Both the position numbers and the translations under genes were made by a program. A DNA stretch of 64,000 bases from Planctomycetaceae bacterium (GTDB lineage Bacteria; Planctomycetota; Planctomycetia; Planctomycetales; Planctomycetaceae): contig JAKFUG010000012.1 in the NCBI GenBank assembly GCA_021732785.1, forward strand, positions 290,326-354,325, in the 5' to 3' direction. Shown piece after piece: positions 42,825-52,872 of this stretch (its first letter is position 1; each line of letters begins with the position of its first letter). Under the pieces are notes generated by a model. It was not told the origin of the DNA and made no database searches. It saw only the letters and a program-made list of their open reading frames with translations.

Positions 42825-44321
42825 TCACGGCGTTTTGCCTTTGCCTTTCTGGACATCGTTGGCTTCCATGTCCGCGGCGCGGAGTTCGGCGACTTCCTCT
42901 TTCAGCACGGTCAGCTTGTCGTCGTTGAGATACCGCGTCACCAGTTCCAACGTGTCATCCGCCATGCGGGCGATGCGTTGTTCGGCGGTCCGGTCCTTCT
43001 GTTTACGGGCACCGGCGGTCGCGTTCACTCGAATCGCACTCACCCGATCGGCAAAACTCTGCGGCGTCGGCAGCGCATTCAATTGTTTCAGCCGCGCATC
43101 GACATTCTCCCACTCCGACTTCTTCGCCGCCGCACGGGTGATGGCCATCAACGCGGTTCGAGTGGCGACGAATGACACCAGGTCGCTTTCCACCAGTTGC
43201 AATTGTCCTTCCACCTGTAACCGGAGTCGATCATCCGTCAGCAGGACTTCGCGCTGATGCTCTTCCCCCGGCACCACGGGTAACCGCGCGAGCAATTGCC
43301 GACCGCTGGAAATGCTGAGCCACCCCAGCCGCGAAGTGGGATCACGTGAGAGCGTGACGGTGCCGAAGCGGTTGGTGAGCTGTCGATGAACCGGCGGCGG
43401 GTTCGTTTCATCCCTCGGGAACTGGTCGGCTTGCCACAGGGTTTCATGCGCGGCGAGCACTTCCGGCGGCGAAGATTGGCGGCGAAACGTGATCGTCGTT
43501 TCATTCCACTGCGGCCGGGCGGCAACGGCGATGAATTCCACCCGGCCGCGGGGTTTCAGCGACAACGGATTCCGCAGGCCGCTGGCAATCCGGGCGTCGC
43601 CGCGACCCTCCTGCAATTTGTCGGCGATGAGATACGTCCAAAGTTGCGGCACCGTCCGATCGACCGATTGATCCCGTTTCCGCAGCACAATCCACGGCAC
43701 GAAGGATTCGCCCGGCTCAATCAATGGCGGCAATGCGGAATCGGCTCCCAGTCCCGCGGCTTGAATCTGCAACCGGGCATGGCCGTCGTCGACTTTCTGC
43801 CAATGCCCGCGCGGCCGAAACAACTCCCAGGCGGTGGTCGCGATCCGGTCGGGCAAATCTCGCGGGTCCTGTACCGTCACCGTGCGCACCGGGCTGAGAG
43901 CCGCCACCAACGGTTCCCACACGCGAACCTCGGCCGCAACCGAACCGCCGCGCTGTTGCAGACGCACGAGATAGACGAACTCGGCTTTGGGGTCGTGAAT
44001 ATGCGACCGAATCGTGGACGCCTGCATCGCGCGCCACACCGATGATCGTGCCCAGGCGGCGTCCGAACCGAGTGTCAGCGTGAGATCCCAGCGCGGACCG
44101 ACCTGCCGGTTCATCGCGCCCAGCAGGTCGCTCTGCCAGCGCTCGGGTTCGCGGATCAGGGACTCCACATCTGCGGGGGCCTGCACGTCGACCGTGACCG
44201 AGTAAGGCACATATTCAATCGGCAGTACCGCGGGCGCTTCCTGCGCGGCGCACCAAACCGTATCGAATGCACAGAGCGCAAAAGCGAGAATCATGGAGAC
44301 CGAACGGTGCCCGCGCATCAT
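42825..44321 (-). CDS. Secreted protein, unknown function, last gene of the WXG100/FHA cluster
   Basis: A 498-residue exported protein with a signal (MILAFALCAFDTVWCAAQEA). The middle is beta-rich (VLRKRDQSVDRTVPQLWTYL) with no known enzymatic motif. The C-terminal ~100 residues are helical and charged (KKSEWENVDARLKQLNALPT ... KEEVAELRAADMEANDVQKG), ending in basic residues. The start ATG overlaps the TGA of the previous gene (ATGA). No family was recognised. Confidence 0.65.
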   Translation of the reverse strand: MMRGHRSVSMILAFALCAFDTVWCAAQEAPAVLPIEYVPYSVTVDVQAPADVESLIREPERWQSDLLGAMNRQVGPRWDLTLTLGSDAAWARSSVWRAMQASTIRSHIHDPKAEFVYLVRLQQRGGSVAAEVRVWEPLVAALSPVRTVTVQDPRDLPDRIATTAWELFRPRGHWQKVDDGHARLQIQAAGLGADSALPPLIEPGESFVPWIVLRKRDQSVDRTVPQLWTYLIADKLQEGRGDARIASGLRNPLSLKPRGRVEFIAVAARPQWNETTITFRRQSSPPEVLAAHETLWQADQFPRDETNPPPVHRQLTNRFGTVTLSRDPTSRLGWLSISSGRQLLARLPVVPGEEHQREVLLTDDRLRLQVEGQLQLVESDLVSFVATRTALMAITRAAAKKSEWENVDARLKQLNALPTPQSFADRVSAIRVNATAGARKQKDRTAEQRIARMADDTLELVTRYLNDDKLTVLKEEVAELRAADMEANDVQKGKGKTP

Positions 44322-46717
44322 GGCACCTCCGTCGGATACCACGACTGGACCGTCCAGCGATCGGCATCCTGATAGGGATACATCGGCCGCAACGGCAACG
44401 CGGCCACGCGCCGCCGGAAGACGGTGAATTCATCCACTTCCCACAGCGGGAAATACCGGGCTTCGATGAGAAATTCCTGCTGCAAGCGCTGCAGACTGCG
44501 CATCGCCGCGGTCCAGTCGACGGTGCGGTCGAGTTGCAGCATTTCTTCCCGGACGGGATGTGGAAACGAAGCGATCGCGGCTTGTTCGGCCCGGCCGTGA
44601 GGCGAGAGCAGCGGCCATAAATCGGCAAACGGTTCGACAATCCGCACCGTGCGATAGGCGAGGTCCCATGCCGCGGTGGGTTCGGTAACGACTTCCACAG
44701 TGATTCCCACGCGCTTCCAGGCATCGAGCAGCGCGGGCAAAGCCCGGCGAACGCACGTCTCCGTGGGCACCACGATTCTGATCTTCGGCAGCTCGCCCTT
44801 CAATTCCTTCTTCGATGTGGCGACCAGCGCCGCCGCCGTCGTGCTGTCATAAATGGGATGCGCGAGGTCGCGATGATAGCCGTAAGACGTCGTGGCAAAC
44901 GGCCCGGTGACCAATCGTCCCAAAGTGCGATCGGCTCCGTCGAGAACATGGTCGTACAGAATCGATTCCCGCGGAAGGGCTTGTTGCAGCGAGCGTCGCA
45001 GCGGAGCGGACCGCGTCAAAATGGAATCGGGATGGACCATGATGATGTGCGTCCGGGGCAAGGCCGCCGGCAAGGTGAAGAAGCGAGTGTCATTCTGCAA
45101 ACCACGGACATCGCGGAATTCCACAGTGGGAACAGCATCGATCTCGCCCCGCAGCAACCCCTGAAGCGTGCGGTCCCAGTCTGGATATTGATGTTCGACG
45201 ATTTCCGTCAAGTGGCGTGTCTTCGTCTCGTTCGGTTCCGGTCGTGTCCGCACAAACATGGTGTCGGTTTCGGATGGCTCATCGAGGCGAAAACGTTGCT
45301 GCGACACGTCCGCCGCCGCGCTCGTATGCAGGTCGGCATTCCACGATTGAGTCGTTTCTCCCAGCGGAATCGGACTTCGCAGCCAGGCTTCCAATCGCAA
45401 TGGAATCCGGTGGAGTCGCAAGCGGAGTTGCTGCGGCGACGGCGCTTCCACCGCGGCGACGTTGCCGGCCCAGCGGTCGTCGTAATCGGCCGAGGTGGCG
45501 TCCCAGCGGTTCTGCAGCGTTTCGGCAATCAACCCCGCGGAAAGAATCGGGCGCGATTCCCACTCCGCCCGGCGCGGCCGCATCCAGAACTCCCATTCCC
45601 GACCGAGATCGCGCGGCTCCCAGGTTTCAAAAAACGCGGACCGATAACGGACCACGCCGTCGACCACGCGATCGGGCTCGAATAAGCCGATGGTGCCCAG
45701 TTCGCGTCGCCGTTCGGCATTGCGGCCGGGAAAGGGATTCGCGGGATGATCCACCGGTTCCCACAGGCCAAATCGCAGCCGGGGATAGCGATCGACGAGA
45801 AGTTTGTGCGCATCTTTCAAACCGGAAAGTTCCGGCCACGCCCGGGCGGCGAGGTCGCCATGCGTCAAGGCTTCGCGATGCCGGCCCGTTTGGGTTTCGG
45901 TGCGAGCCGCCGCCAGTTCTTCCCCTGCCCTGGCGATCAGCTTGTCGCGCCATTTGAGAGCGACGGGATGCTGCGACTGCAATTTCATCAACCGCGCGAG
46001 GTAATGCCGCGAGCGGCGATAATCGACAGCATCGAAAGCCGTTTCGATCAACGGTTCGGCGATTTTCCCCAGCAGTGCCGACAGATTCGGATACTCCGGG
46101 GCCAGCGGTTGCAGTTGTTCCATGACCACAAGGCCCATTTCGTTCCGACCGGCCTGCTGGTGGAGTTCGGCTTGGACATACAGGCAACGCTGATAGTGCA
46201 GATCGAGATTCGGCCAATCGCGCTGACGGCGATCGACCACCGTGACCAGATCGTAAGCGAGGGCCGCGTTCCGTTCGTCCAGCAGTTTGGTCACGCGCTG
46301 CAAAATCAGGTCTTCGAAATAAATCACCTTTTCAATGTGCTTGGTTTCGATCAGATATTCCGGTTCGACCCCGCCGTCGATCAGCGTGAGGCTGATGCGT
46401 TCGTACTCGTACATCTTGCGCGTGCGGTTTTCCGGGCCGATTTCGCTCGGTTTTGATTTGACGATCTTGTCGTACTGTTCCTTGCGAATTTGCAGCGTGT
46501 TCGGCCGCGGGGTCAGCGGTTCGACAATCAACACGTCCTGATTGCGGAGCACCACCCAGTCGCGCGGTCGCTCCCGCAGCAACGCTTCCGCGGTCGGCAA
46601 CGGGAGGTCGATCAGCTTCGGCAGGGGGGCGTCTTCTTCCGCCGTGGTCGCCGGTGCCTGTCCGTAAGCCGTGTTGATCAAGATGCACATCAGCAGCAAC
46701 GCCGCGATTCGGATCAT
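44318..46717 (-). CDS. Secreted protein with a C-terminal peptide-binding (SBP family 5-like) domain
   Basis: A 799-residue exported protein (signal MIRIAALLLMCILINTAYG). Residues ~20-330 hold a helical/TPR-like part. From ~350 to the end it resembles extracellular solute-binding protein family 5 (DppA/OppA): RRSLQQALPRESILYDHVLD, GPFATTSYGYHRDLAHPIYD and VVTEPTAAWDLAYRTVR. It is embedded in a cluster with no ABC permease, so ordinary uptake is unlikely. Overlaps the preceding gene (ATGA) and the next (ATGA). Confidence 0.7.
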   Translation of the reverse strand: MIRIAALLLMCILINTAYGQAPATTAEEDAPLPKLIDLPLPTAEALLRERPRDWVVLRNQDVLIVEPLTPRPNTLQIRKEQYDKIVKSKPSEIGPENRTRKMYEYERISLTLIDGGVEPEYLIETKHIEKVIYFEDLILQRVTKLLDERNAALAYDLVTVVDRRQRDWPNLDLHYQRCLYVQAELHQQAGRNEMGLVVMEQLQPLAPEYPNLSALLGKIAEPLIETAFDAVDYRRSRHYLARLMKLQSQHPVALKWRDKLIARAGEELAAARTETQTGRHREALTHGDLAARAWPELSGLKDAHKLLVDRYPRLRFGLWEPVDHPANPFPGRNAERRRELGTIGLFEPDRVVDGVVRYRSAFFETWEPRDLGREWEFWMRPRRAEWESRPILSAGLIAETLQNRWDATSADYDDRWAGNVAAVEAPSPQQLRLRLHRIPLRLEAWLRSPIPLGETTQSWNADLHTSAAADVSQQRFRLDEPSETDTMFVRTRPEPNETKTRHLTEIVEHQYPDWDRTLQGLLRGEIDAVPTVEFRDVRGLQNDTRFFTLPAALPRTHIIMVHPDSILTRSAPLRRSLQQALPRESILYDHVLDGADRTLGRLVTGPFATTSYGYHRDLAHPIYDSTTAAALVATSKKELKGELPKIRIVVPTETCVRRALPALLDAWKRVGITVEVVTEPTAAWDLAYRTVRIVEPFADLWPLLSPHGRAEQAAIASFPHPVREEMLQLDRTVDWTAAMRSLQRLQQEFLIEARYFPLWEVDEFTVFRRRVAALPLRPMYPYQDADRWTVQSWYPTEVP

Positions 46718-49700
46718 GGTGTGGTCTCCATGACGGAACCGAGTCGATAAACCGCCCCGTCGATCGCCAGGGCGTAATCCTCACCGTCGATGGTGACGAG
46801 TTCGCCGCTGAGCATTTGCGGCAGCGTTTCGCGCTGCAGCTCCTTGCCCGTCCGCCAATCGACCGTGACGACAACGCCCTGACTGGCGGCGATCCGGACG
46901 CGATCGCCGCGAATCAACGGTCGCCCGACGATCCGCAGATCGGGCAACGGCAGCGTCCACCCCCCGGCGGCGAAGTCCTTGAACGGGATTCCATGCAGCG
47001 TACCGGGAGACCAGGCGAGCGCGAATTCATCGAGTACGGTGTCGCAGCCGTACGCACCTGAGGGCAGTGACCGCTGGGCCGTGTCGTCGAGGGTTTGGGC
47101 ATCGAAGCGATGCAGTCGGCTTTCTTCGTCGAGCGTGATGAGCCACTCCCCTGCCAGCCGCGGAGCGCTCCGTAACGGGGGCATTTCGATCGCTTGTGCT
47201 TCGGCCAGATGGGGAATGTCGCCCATGCGCACTTGCAGCCGCCGCCAGCGACCGGTGGCATCACCGACGAGGAGTTCCGTGGCCGATAATCGCAAGAGTG
47301 CCGTCCACGGTGATGGACTTTCGGCTTGGGCTGGTGCCCGCCAGTCGTCGAGTTTCACACCGGTCTTCGTGGGCTGAATTGTTAACCGTCCAGTCCGGGG
47401 AAAGACCCAGCCGATATCGAGCAAGACCGGCGGAAGGGACAACGCATCCGGGAGTTTCTGCGGTTTGCCGACCGTGCCGTTGCCTTCGATGATCCACCAT
47501 TGCGGTGACGGCCCATTCGCAACGACGACCATTCGTCCGTCGTGCAACCGCGTGGCCAACAGTGGGGCGTCGAGATTCGGGGGAAGTTCCAATTCCTCGA
47601 ACGCTCGCGCTTCCACGCCGGGCTGTTTCAGGCGGTTGGCCGATAACCGAAACACGGAACCCGCATCGGTCACTTCCATCAGGGTGCCGTTATCACCGAC
47701 GGTCGTGGCGAGCGGCTTACCGCCGAGCACCGTTCGCCATGTCCCCGAGAGTTTTTCCCGATCGATATTCGAGAACGTGACGGCATCGGCCAAGGCATTG
47801 CGACGGCCGACGAAAAACGTTTCCGCGACGGCTTGCAGCGGTTGCGAGGTGATGCCGACGGCCGCGAACCGGGTTTCCATCTTGATGCTGTCGGTTCCAA
47901 ACTGAAAACGTCGGAACGCGGTGCTGCTCATCCAGAATTGCTGATCCGGTCCCAATGTGACATGCAGCGGACCGCCGTAGCCGTCCTGGACGCGATACTC
48001 GCCGGCGGGTGCCAATGCGGTTCGGTTCGGTTCGTCGTCCACTGTGAAGGCCGCCAGCCGTTCCCCTTGCGAAGGCACAACCAATTGCGCCCCGCGCAAC
48101 ACGGGGGCGTCATACACCCCGCCTCGAATGCGGACGGTGCTTTCTTCCACCAGCGGCTTTTCCGGGTCGACTTCTCGAAAGACCCGCAACTGTGTGCTTT
48201 CGGCTTGATCGTGATCGCACAACAGAAACAACCGCCCCATCGCCAGTAGCGGCACACGCACGCTGCCTTCCGCATGATCGGTGAACGTCACCGCCTGACA
48301 CGCCAAAGGATGCGTGGAGAGCGAGTACACCAGCCCGCGCATGCCGCTCACAAGCAGCGTCTCGCCGTTCGGTGACAACACCGGACCCGCCGCGAGATCC
48401 TGCGGGAACGCGATTTCCGTGGAGACCCGTCCCGATTGCAGATCGAACCGCAAGAGCCGCCCGCCGCGTGTCGCCATGTAGGCTTGCCCGCCGTGAAGAA
48501 TGGGGCCGCCCAGGGGTTCGTGTTCGAGCCGTTGTTGCCAGAGGACGGCTCCGTCGCGCGCGTCACACAGAATCAGGCTCTGTTGCGGTCGCACATACAT
48601 CAACACCGAGGGTTTCGGTTCGCGTAATGCCAACGGGAAAAACGGCGTCCCCAAACCGATCGGTCGTCGCCATACGACTTCGCCCGTGATGGTATCCACG
48701 GCGTAGCACACATCGGCCGCGAGAACGTAAACGACCTGGCCCAGCGAGGAATCATCGGTCCGCGAACGGGCATGGACCACGGGGAGGACCGATGCCAGCG
48801 GCGATTCCTTACCGACGGGAACCGGATCGCGATCGAGCTCTTTCGCGGCGACTCCTTTGCGGGCGACATCGAGCGATTGCCTGACGAGGGGATCGAGCCG
48901 TTTGTCTTTGAGGAATTGCGGATATTTTCCCAGCAGAACCTGCCGGGTGGCCAACGTGGTGATGGCGTCGCCGGCTTCCAGCGACTTGGCCATGGAAGCG
49001 AGGGCCGCTTCCAACGCCTGGCGTTTGACGATGGCACCGCGGGCCCGGGCCGAGGTTTCATGGACCTGTTTCAACGCCGCCGATTCGGGCGCGTTCGGCG
49101 GCGTGGAGCGCTCCATCAACTGCAAAGCTTCGCCGGAAATCGTCAGCAGTTTTTCATCCGCGGCGGTTTCGGCTCCGGTGGCGGAACCGACGGCGATTTG
49201 TTCCGCGAGATCCCGCACGATTGGTTGGAGCACGTCGCCATAGTCGGAGGTCTTGCGTTGCGTGCTCACCAGTTCCTGCAGGTTCTTCCAGGCATTTTCC
49301 CAACGCGGAGGGGCGGCTGACAGTTCGCGCTGCACGAGGGCTTTGCCGACGCCAACATCGGCGGCGTGTCGCTGCTGACTATCCGGATATTCGCGAATAA
49401 ATTGCTCGAAGGCTTCGATGGACTGGGTGTAGCGGCCCGACGCCAGTTCCTTTTCGCCGGTGGTAAACAGGCGGTGCTGCGACTCGCGCCCCATCAGGAA
49501 GTACAGCGTCGCGGCGATCATCAACAGCACGACGGTGATCGTTGTGAGCGTGAGGATCAGCGGCGACTTGAAGACCTGCTCTTCACCGGGGCGTCGCGGT
49601 GCCCCGAGGACATCGCGTGGGGCCATCGCGACCGCTGCCGAGACGGCGTCCTTCTCCCGGTTCCGTTTCGGCAGTTCGGTATACTCGGTCTCGTCGGCGT

Positions 49701-50133
49701 CGAATTCTTCCGAGGGTTCTACGTACACCGGGCCTTCAAACAGCGACGGTTCTTCGGGCTTCGGTGGTGGTGGCGGGGCGGGTTTTCGTTCTTCGGCTGC
49801 GACCGGCTTCCGCTCTTCCGCGGGCTTTTTCACCGGCGGGGGGGCCGTTTCGTCGAGAAAAATGGCGTCGGCGCTCCCCACGCGGATGAGATCGTCGTGT
49901 CGCAACAAGGCGTGGGCGACGATCGTCCCGTTGACCTCCACGCCTTTGGGGGTCGCGGCCGTAATCTCGTATCCGGTCTTGGTCCAGCCGATCCGGCACG
50001 CAAGGGGCGGCACGCCGAGATCGTCAATGCACACGTCGTTGAACGATTGCGAACCCAACGTTAACGGCGATGCGCGTTCCAGCGTCCGCGTGATGCGTCG
50101 ACCATCAGAATAGAGAACCTGCAGGCTCGGCAT
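46714..50133 (-). CDS. FHA-transmembrane-TPR-PQQ propeller giant protein
   Basis: A 1139-residue membrane protein. Residues ~20-95 form an FHA-like domain (LTLGSQSFNDVCIDD ... GVEVNGTIV); then a Pro/Lys/Glu-rich linker, one helix at ~190-213 (SPLILTLTTITVVLLMIAA), a TPR/coiled region (GEKELASGRYTQSIEAFEQF), and a PQQ-like propeller (VVYVLAADVCYAVDTITGEV; GAVLWQQRLEH) filling the C-terminal half. The topology puts FHA in the cytosol and the propeller outside: a likely signal-to-envelope transducer. It overlaps the next gene by 4 bp. Confidence 0.85.
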   Translation of the reverse strand: MPSLQVLYSDGRRITRTLERASPLTLGSQSFNDVCIDDLGVPPLACRIGWTKTGYEITAATPKGVEVNGTIVAHALLRHDDLIRVGSADAIFLDETAPPPVKKPAEERKPVAAEERKPAPPPPPKPEEPSLFEGPVYVEPSEEFDADETEYTELPKRNREKDAVSAAVAMAPRDVLGAPRRPGEEQVFKSPLILTLTTITVVLLMIAATLYFLMGRESQHRLFTTGEKELASGRYTQSIEAFEQFIREYPDSQQRHAADVGVGKALVQRELSAAPPRWENAWKNLQELVSTQRKTSDYGDVLQPIVRDLAEQIAVGSATGAETAADEKLLTISGEALQLMERSTPPNAPESAALKQVHETSARARGAIVKRQALEAALASMAKSLEAGDAITTLATRQVLLGKYPQFLKDKRLDPLVRQSLDVARKGVAAKELDRDPVPVGKESPLASVLPVVHARSRTDDSSLGQVVYVLAADVCYAVDTITGEVVWRRPIGLGTPFFPLALREPKPSVLMYVRPQQSLILCDARDGAVLWQQRLEHEPLGGPILHGGQAYMATRGGRLLRFDLQSGRVSTEIAFPQDLAAGPVLSPNGETLLVSGMRGLVYSLSTHPLACQAVTFTDHAEGSVRVPLLAMGRLFLLCDHDQAESTQLRVFREVDPEKPLVEESTVRIRGGVYDAPVLRGAQLVVPSQGERLAAFTVDDEPNRTALAPAGEYRVQDGYGGPLHVTLGPDQQFWMSSTAFRRFQFGTDSIKMETRFAAVGITSQPLQAVAETFFVGRRNALADAVTFSNIDREKLSGTWRTVLGGKPLATTVGDNGTLMEVTDAGSVFRLSANRLKQPGVEARAFEELELPPNLDAPLLATRLHDGRMVVVANGPSPQWWIIEGNGTVGKPQKLPDALSLPPVLLDIGWVFPRTGRLTIQPTKTGVKLDDWRAPAQAESPSPWTALLRLSATELLVGDATGRWRRLQVRMGDIPHLAEAQAIEMPPLRSAPRLAGEWLITLDEESRLHRFDAQTLDDTAQRSLPSGAYGCDTVLDEFALAWSPGTLHGIPFKDFAAGGWTLPLPDLRIVGRPLIRGDRVRIAASQGVVVTVDWRTGKELQRETLPQMLSGELVTIDGEDYALAIDGAVYRLGSVMETTP

Positions 50134-50187
50134 GGGCGAAAAAACTTACGCAATAGGACGACATGGATGTCAATGAGGCGGCAAGGA

Positions 50188-51093
50188 CTACTGCTGATGC
50201 AACGTCTGTCGAATGACCTGGAAAGCGTAACCGGCACCTTGAGAAATGACGATGAAGTAGGTCCGTTTGATTTCGCGCGATGATCGATTGCGGTAGTCGC
50301 GCTCCAGTGTCGCGAGTTGGGCTTCCACCTCTTTCGGATAGAACTGAAACAACGGCGCATCGCCCGGAACATTGATGCCCGCCTTGCCGAACAGTTGCAC
50401 GTCGGCAAAACGGCGCTCGCCTCCCTGCCACGTCATGAAGAGCCGTTGTTCATCCGACCCGCGGGCGATGTACCGTACCGTCGGTTTCGCTTGCGACATC
50501 TGCGAGAGAATCGCCAGACGCCCGTCGGCGAGCAGCGCCCCCAGTTCGATTTTGAAGAAGTCGAGTTGCCTGGCGTATTCGTCGAGACTCGTCTGGCTGT
50601 CGAAACGGACATACCAGCGTTGATCGCGCGGCAAGCCCCCTTTTCCCGTCCCGAAACCATACGCGCGGCGACCGGTCCCCTTGGCACTGCCCTTCTGGCC
50701 CACGTTTTTGGTGCCGCCGGTTTCGAATTGCTGCTGGGTGGGTGCCGATGCCCCGGCGATGTCCGAAAGGGAGGTCGATGATTCCAGCGACTCGGCAATT
50801 TCCAGGCGGTCGGAGGAAATTTCATCGGCGGGGGAAGCGTTGAAGACCTCGGGACCGGGCGCATCCACACGCAGGGTTTCGTCGATCGATCCGTCGAGGA
50901 AACCGCCCGGCAGATCGACCATTTCCACCGGAACGGCGAGCGCGACCGGCACCGGCCGCGTGGAGGCCCACATCGAAACAATGCCGCAGCAAATCACCAG
51001 CAACACAAAGAACGCCGCAATCACGCCCGCGGCGGCACGGTCGTATTGCGTCACGCGCAGGACGGGGATCGGCGTGTTAGAGGGAGACGACAT
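50188..51093 (-). CDS. Single-helix membrane protein with long linker
   Basis: A 301-residue protein. N-terminal cytosolic stub, a helix at ~19-42 (RAAAGVIAAFFVLLVICCGI), a Pro/Ser/Thr/Glu-rich and Gly-rich stretch (GTKNVGQKGSAKGTGRRAYG), then a folded C-terminal domain (DQRWYVRFDSQTSLDEYARQ ... IKRTYFIVISQGAGYAFQVI). The layout recalls TonB/TolA-like energy transducers but no signature was proven. ATG 51093 is used; a TTG at 51111 right after the upstream stop is possible. Third from last in the cluster order FHA < this < toroid. Confidence 0.6.
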   Translation of the reverse strand: MSSPSNTPIPVLRVTQYDRAAAGVIAAFFVLLVICCGIVSMWASTRPVPVALAVPVEMVDLPGGFLDGSIDETLRVDAPGPEVFNASPADEISSDRLEIAESLESSTSLSDIAGASAPTQQQFETGGTKNVGQKGSAKGTGRRAYGFGTGKGGLPRDQRWYVRFDSQTSLDEYARQLDFFKIELGALLADGRLAILSQMSQAKPTVRYIARGSDEQRLFMTWQGGERRFADVQLFGKAGINVPGDAPLFQFYPKEVEAQLATLERDYRNRSSREIKRTYFIVISQGAGYAFQVIRQTLHQQ

Positions 51094-51111
51094 GGCCCGC
51101 GGAGTTTCCAA

Positions 51112-52872
51112 TTACTTATTGCGAATCTGGGTGCGATCGTCCCGTTCATCATACGGCCGATTCAGCAAATACCACCTCGTCCAACCTTGAATGCTGGTCC
51201 GCCGCCATTGGGCCACCGCGGTTTTGGCCGCCGCCACCTGTTCCGCGGGGATCTTTTCCCCATCGACGTCGAGTTCCACCACCTCCGGCGGTTCCGGGGC
51301 CACGCGTTCGTTACTGAGTTCCGCTTTGATCACCCCTTGCGGCTGCCGACTCAGCACGCACAAAGCCAAACTGGCATCGGCCGCGACGTTGATGTCCGGG
51401 TCGGAGAGGGCTTCGATGAGCCGCGGTGCCATGCGGATTTCGCCGGAGCGTCCCAAGGCCCAGGCGGCCACCTGTCGGACTTCGGGTTTGGGGTTTTTCA
51501 ACAGTCCGGGAAGTTGTTCGAGCTTGCCGACGAGCTCGTCCGGTTTATCAAATTGCAGGGTGGCAATGACCGATTGCGGGTTGACCGGGGCTTCATCGAC
51601 CGCGGACTTTTCCAGATCGGCGAGCATTTCGTCAATCGGCCCCAGTTTGCGGCGCTGTTTGACGGTCCCGTCTTCGATCGCCACTTTCGATAAATCATCG
51701 GGCAATCCGCGACCACCCGCGAGCAATCCCGAGCCGGTCAAACGCACTTTGACGCGCGGCTTGATAATGGATTGCGTGGCGCGCGATAAAAAGAGAATCC
51801 CGAACGCCGTCATCGCCCGCGGGGAAGAACTCCCCGGCCAGGTTCCCGTCGGCAACTGATGGGCCAGGAGTGAAGCGGCCCCTTCCTGATACCAGTTGTG
51901 GCTGCCGAACGAATCGGACGACAGCAACGAACCGACGCGTTCGCAGCCGTATAGTTCATAGGTGTAGAAGTCGAACGTCGGTCGGGGTTCGAAGTGGCTG
52001 GCGAGCCAACTGGCAGCCTTTTTGGCCTGGCGCTCCAGCGTCTCCGAACTGACATTCTTGTTGGTCGCGGCCGGTTTGGGAGCGGCCGGGGATTGTTCGG
52101 CGGGAAAGGCTTCCAGAACGCCAAAACGTTTTCGGCTCGCTGGGACGACTTCCGGCGTGTCCACAATCTGGTCGCCGTAAAGCATCCGCTGAATGATGAG
52201 CAGCGACGAGGCCCCCGCCGCGGTCATGGAGAGTCTCGGCTGAAAGAATCGGGGGTCGCCGCGCTCCTGCGGATGGTAGGCGAAGGCCCCATCGGTGTGT
52301 TGCGTCGCAATGAGCCAGCGGGCGGCCTTGTCCCACACTTCGGGAGCGACTTCGACATTCGCGCGTTGAATGGCCCACAGGCCGAGCACGGCAAATTGCG
52401 TGATGCTCGTATCGCCGAAATCTTCGCCCGCGGGAGACACTGGATAATGCCAGGAGCCGTTGAACCGCTGCGTGCGGGAGATGTAATCGCGGATGGCCCC
52501 CAATTGCCCGGCGTACTTTACCCCATCAAGATCGACCAGCAGAATCGCATCGCTCGCGGCTTCATAAATGTGCTGGGCAGGGCCATTGCCGGTCCCGTAA
52601 GTCCCCTGTTCGACTTTTTTAACGATCGCATCCGCAGCCCCCGCAATTTGCGGATGATCGACCGGCAATCCCCCTTTGTGCAGGGCATAGGCGATGATTG
52701 AGGCTTCACTATCGGTGACACTGGCGTTCGGATTCACGAGCGACCCGCGGGCTTTCAAGATCGCCTCTTCGATCCGCTGCGCGAGCGCCGCATCCGCCGC
52801 ATAAACTGGCTGGGCGAACAGAATCGATCCCAAAACCAGGACGGCTGCACCCCCCCATGGCATCCAGATCAT
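51112..52872 (-). CDS. Secreted squalene-cyclase-like toroid with HEAT repeats
   Basis: A 586-residue exported protein (signal MIWMPWGGAAVLVLGSILFAQPVYA). Residues ~30-390 contain QW-like terpene-cyclase repeats (RTQRFNGSWHYPVSPAGEDF, ATQHTDGAFAYHPQERGD, LPTGTWPGSS) without a DXDD motif, so a binding toroid is more likely than a cyclase. A HEAT-type segment follows at ~460-540 (KPEVRQVAAWALGRSGEIRM, DPDINVAADASLALCVLSR). The start ATG overlaps the stop of the coiled-coil gene (ATGA). Confidence 0.8.
   Translation of the reverse strand: MIWMPWGGAAVLVLGSILFAQPVYAADAALAQRIEEAILKARGSLVNPNASVTDSEASIIAYALHKGGLPVDHPQIAGAADAIVKKVEQGTYGTGNGPAQHIYEAASDAILLVDLDGVKYAGQLGAIRDYISRTQRFNGSWHYPVSPAGEDFGDTSITQFAVLGLWAIQRANVEVAPEVWDKAARWLIATQHTDGAFAYHPQERGDPRFFQPRLSMTAAGASSLLIIQRMLYGDQIVDTPEVVPASRKRFGVLEAFPAEQSPAAPKPAATNKNVSSETLERQAKKAASWLASHFEPRPTFDFYTYELYGCERVGSLLSSDSFGSHNWYQEGAASLLAHQLPTGTWPGSSSPRAMTAFGILFLSRATQSIIKPRVKVRLTGSGLLAGGRGLPDDLSKVAIEDGTVKQRRKLGPIDEMLADLEKSAVDEAPVNPQSVIATLQFDKPDELVGKLEQLPGLLKNPKPEVRQVAAWALGRSGEIRMAPRLIEALSDPDINVAADASLALCVLSRQPQGVIKAELSNERVAPEPPEVVELDVDGEKIPAEQVAAAKTAVAQWRRTSIQGWTRWYLLNRPYDERDDRTQIRNK

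Noticed and set aside
44318..46717. An ordinary peptide ABC importer binding protein
   Set aside because: No permease or ATPase genes nearby, and a large extra N-terminal domain; kept as SBP5-like only.
51112..52872. A true squalene-hopene cyclase
   Set aside because: QW-like repeats are present but no DXDD motif, and the protein is exported and has HEAT repeats; a scaffold is likelier.
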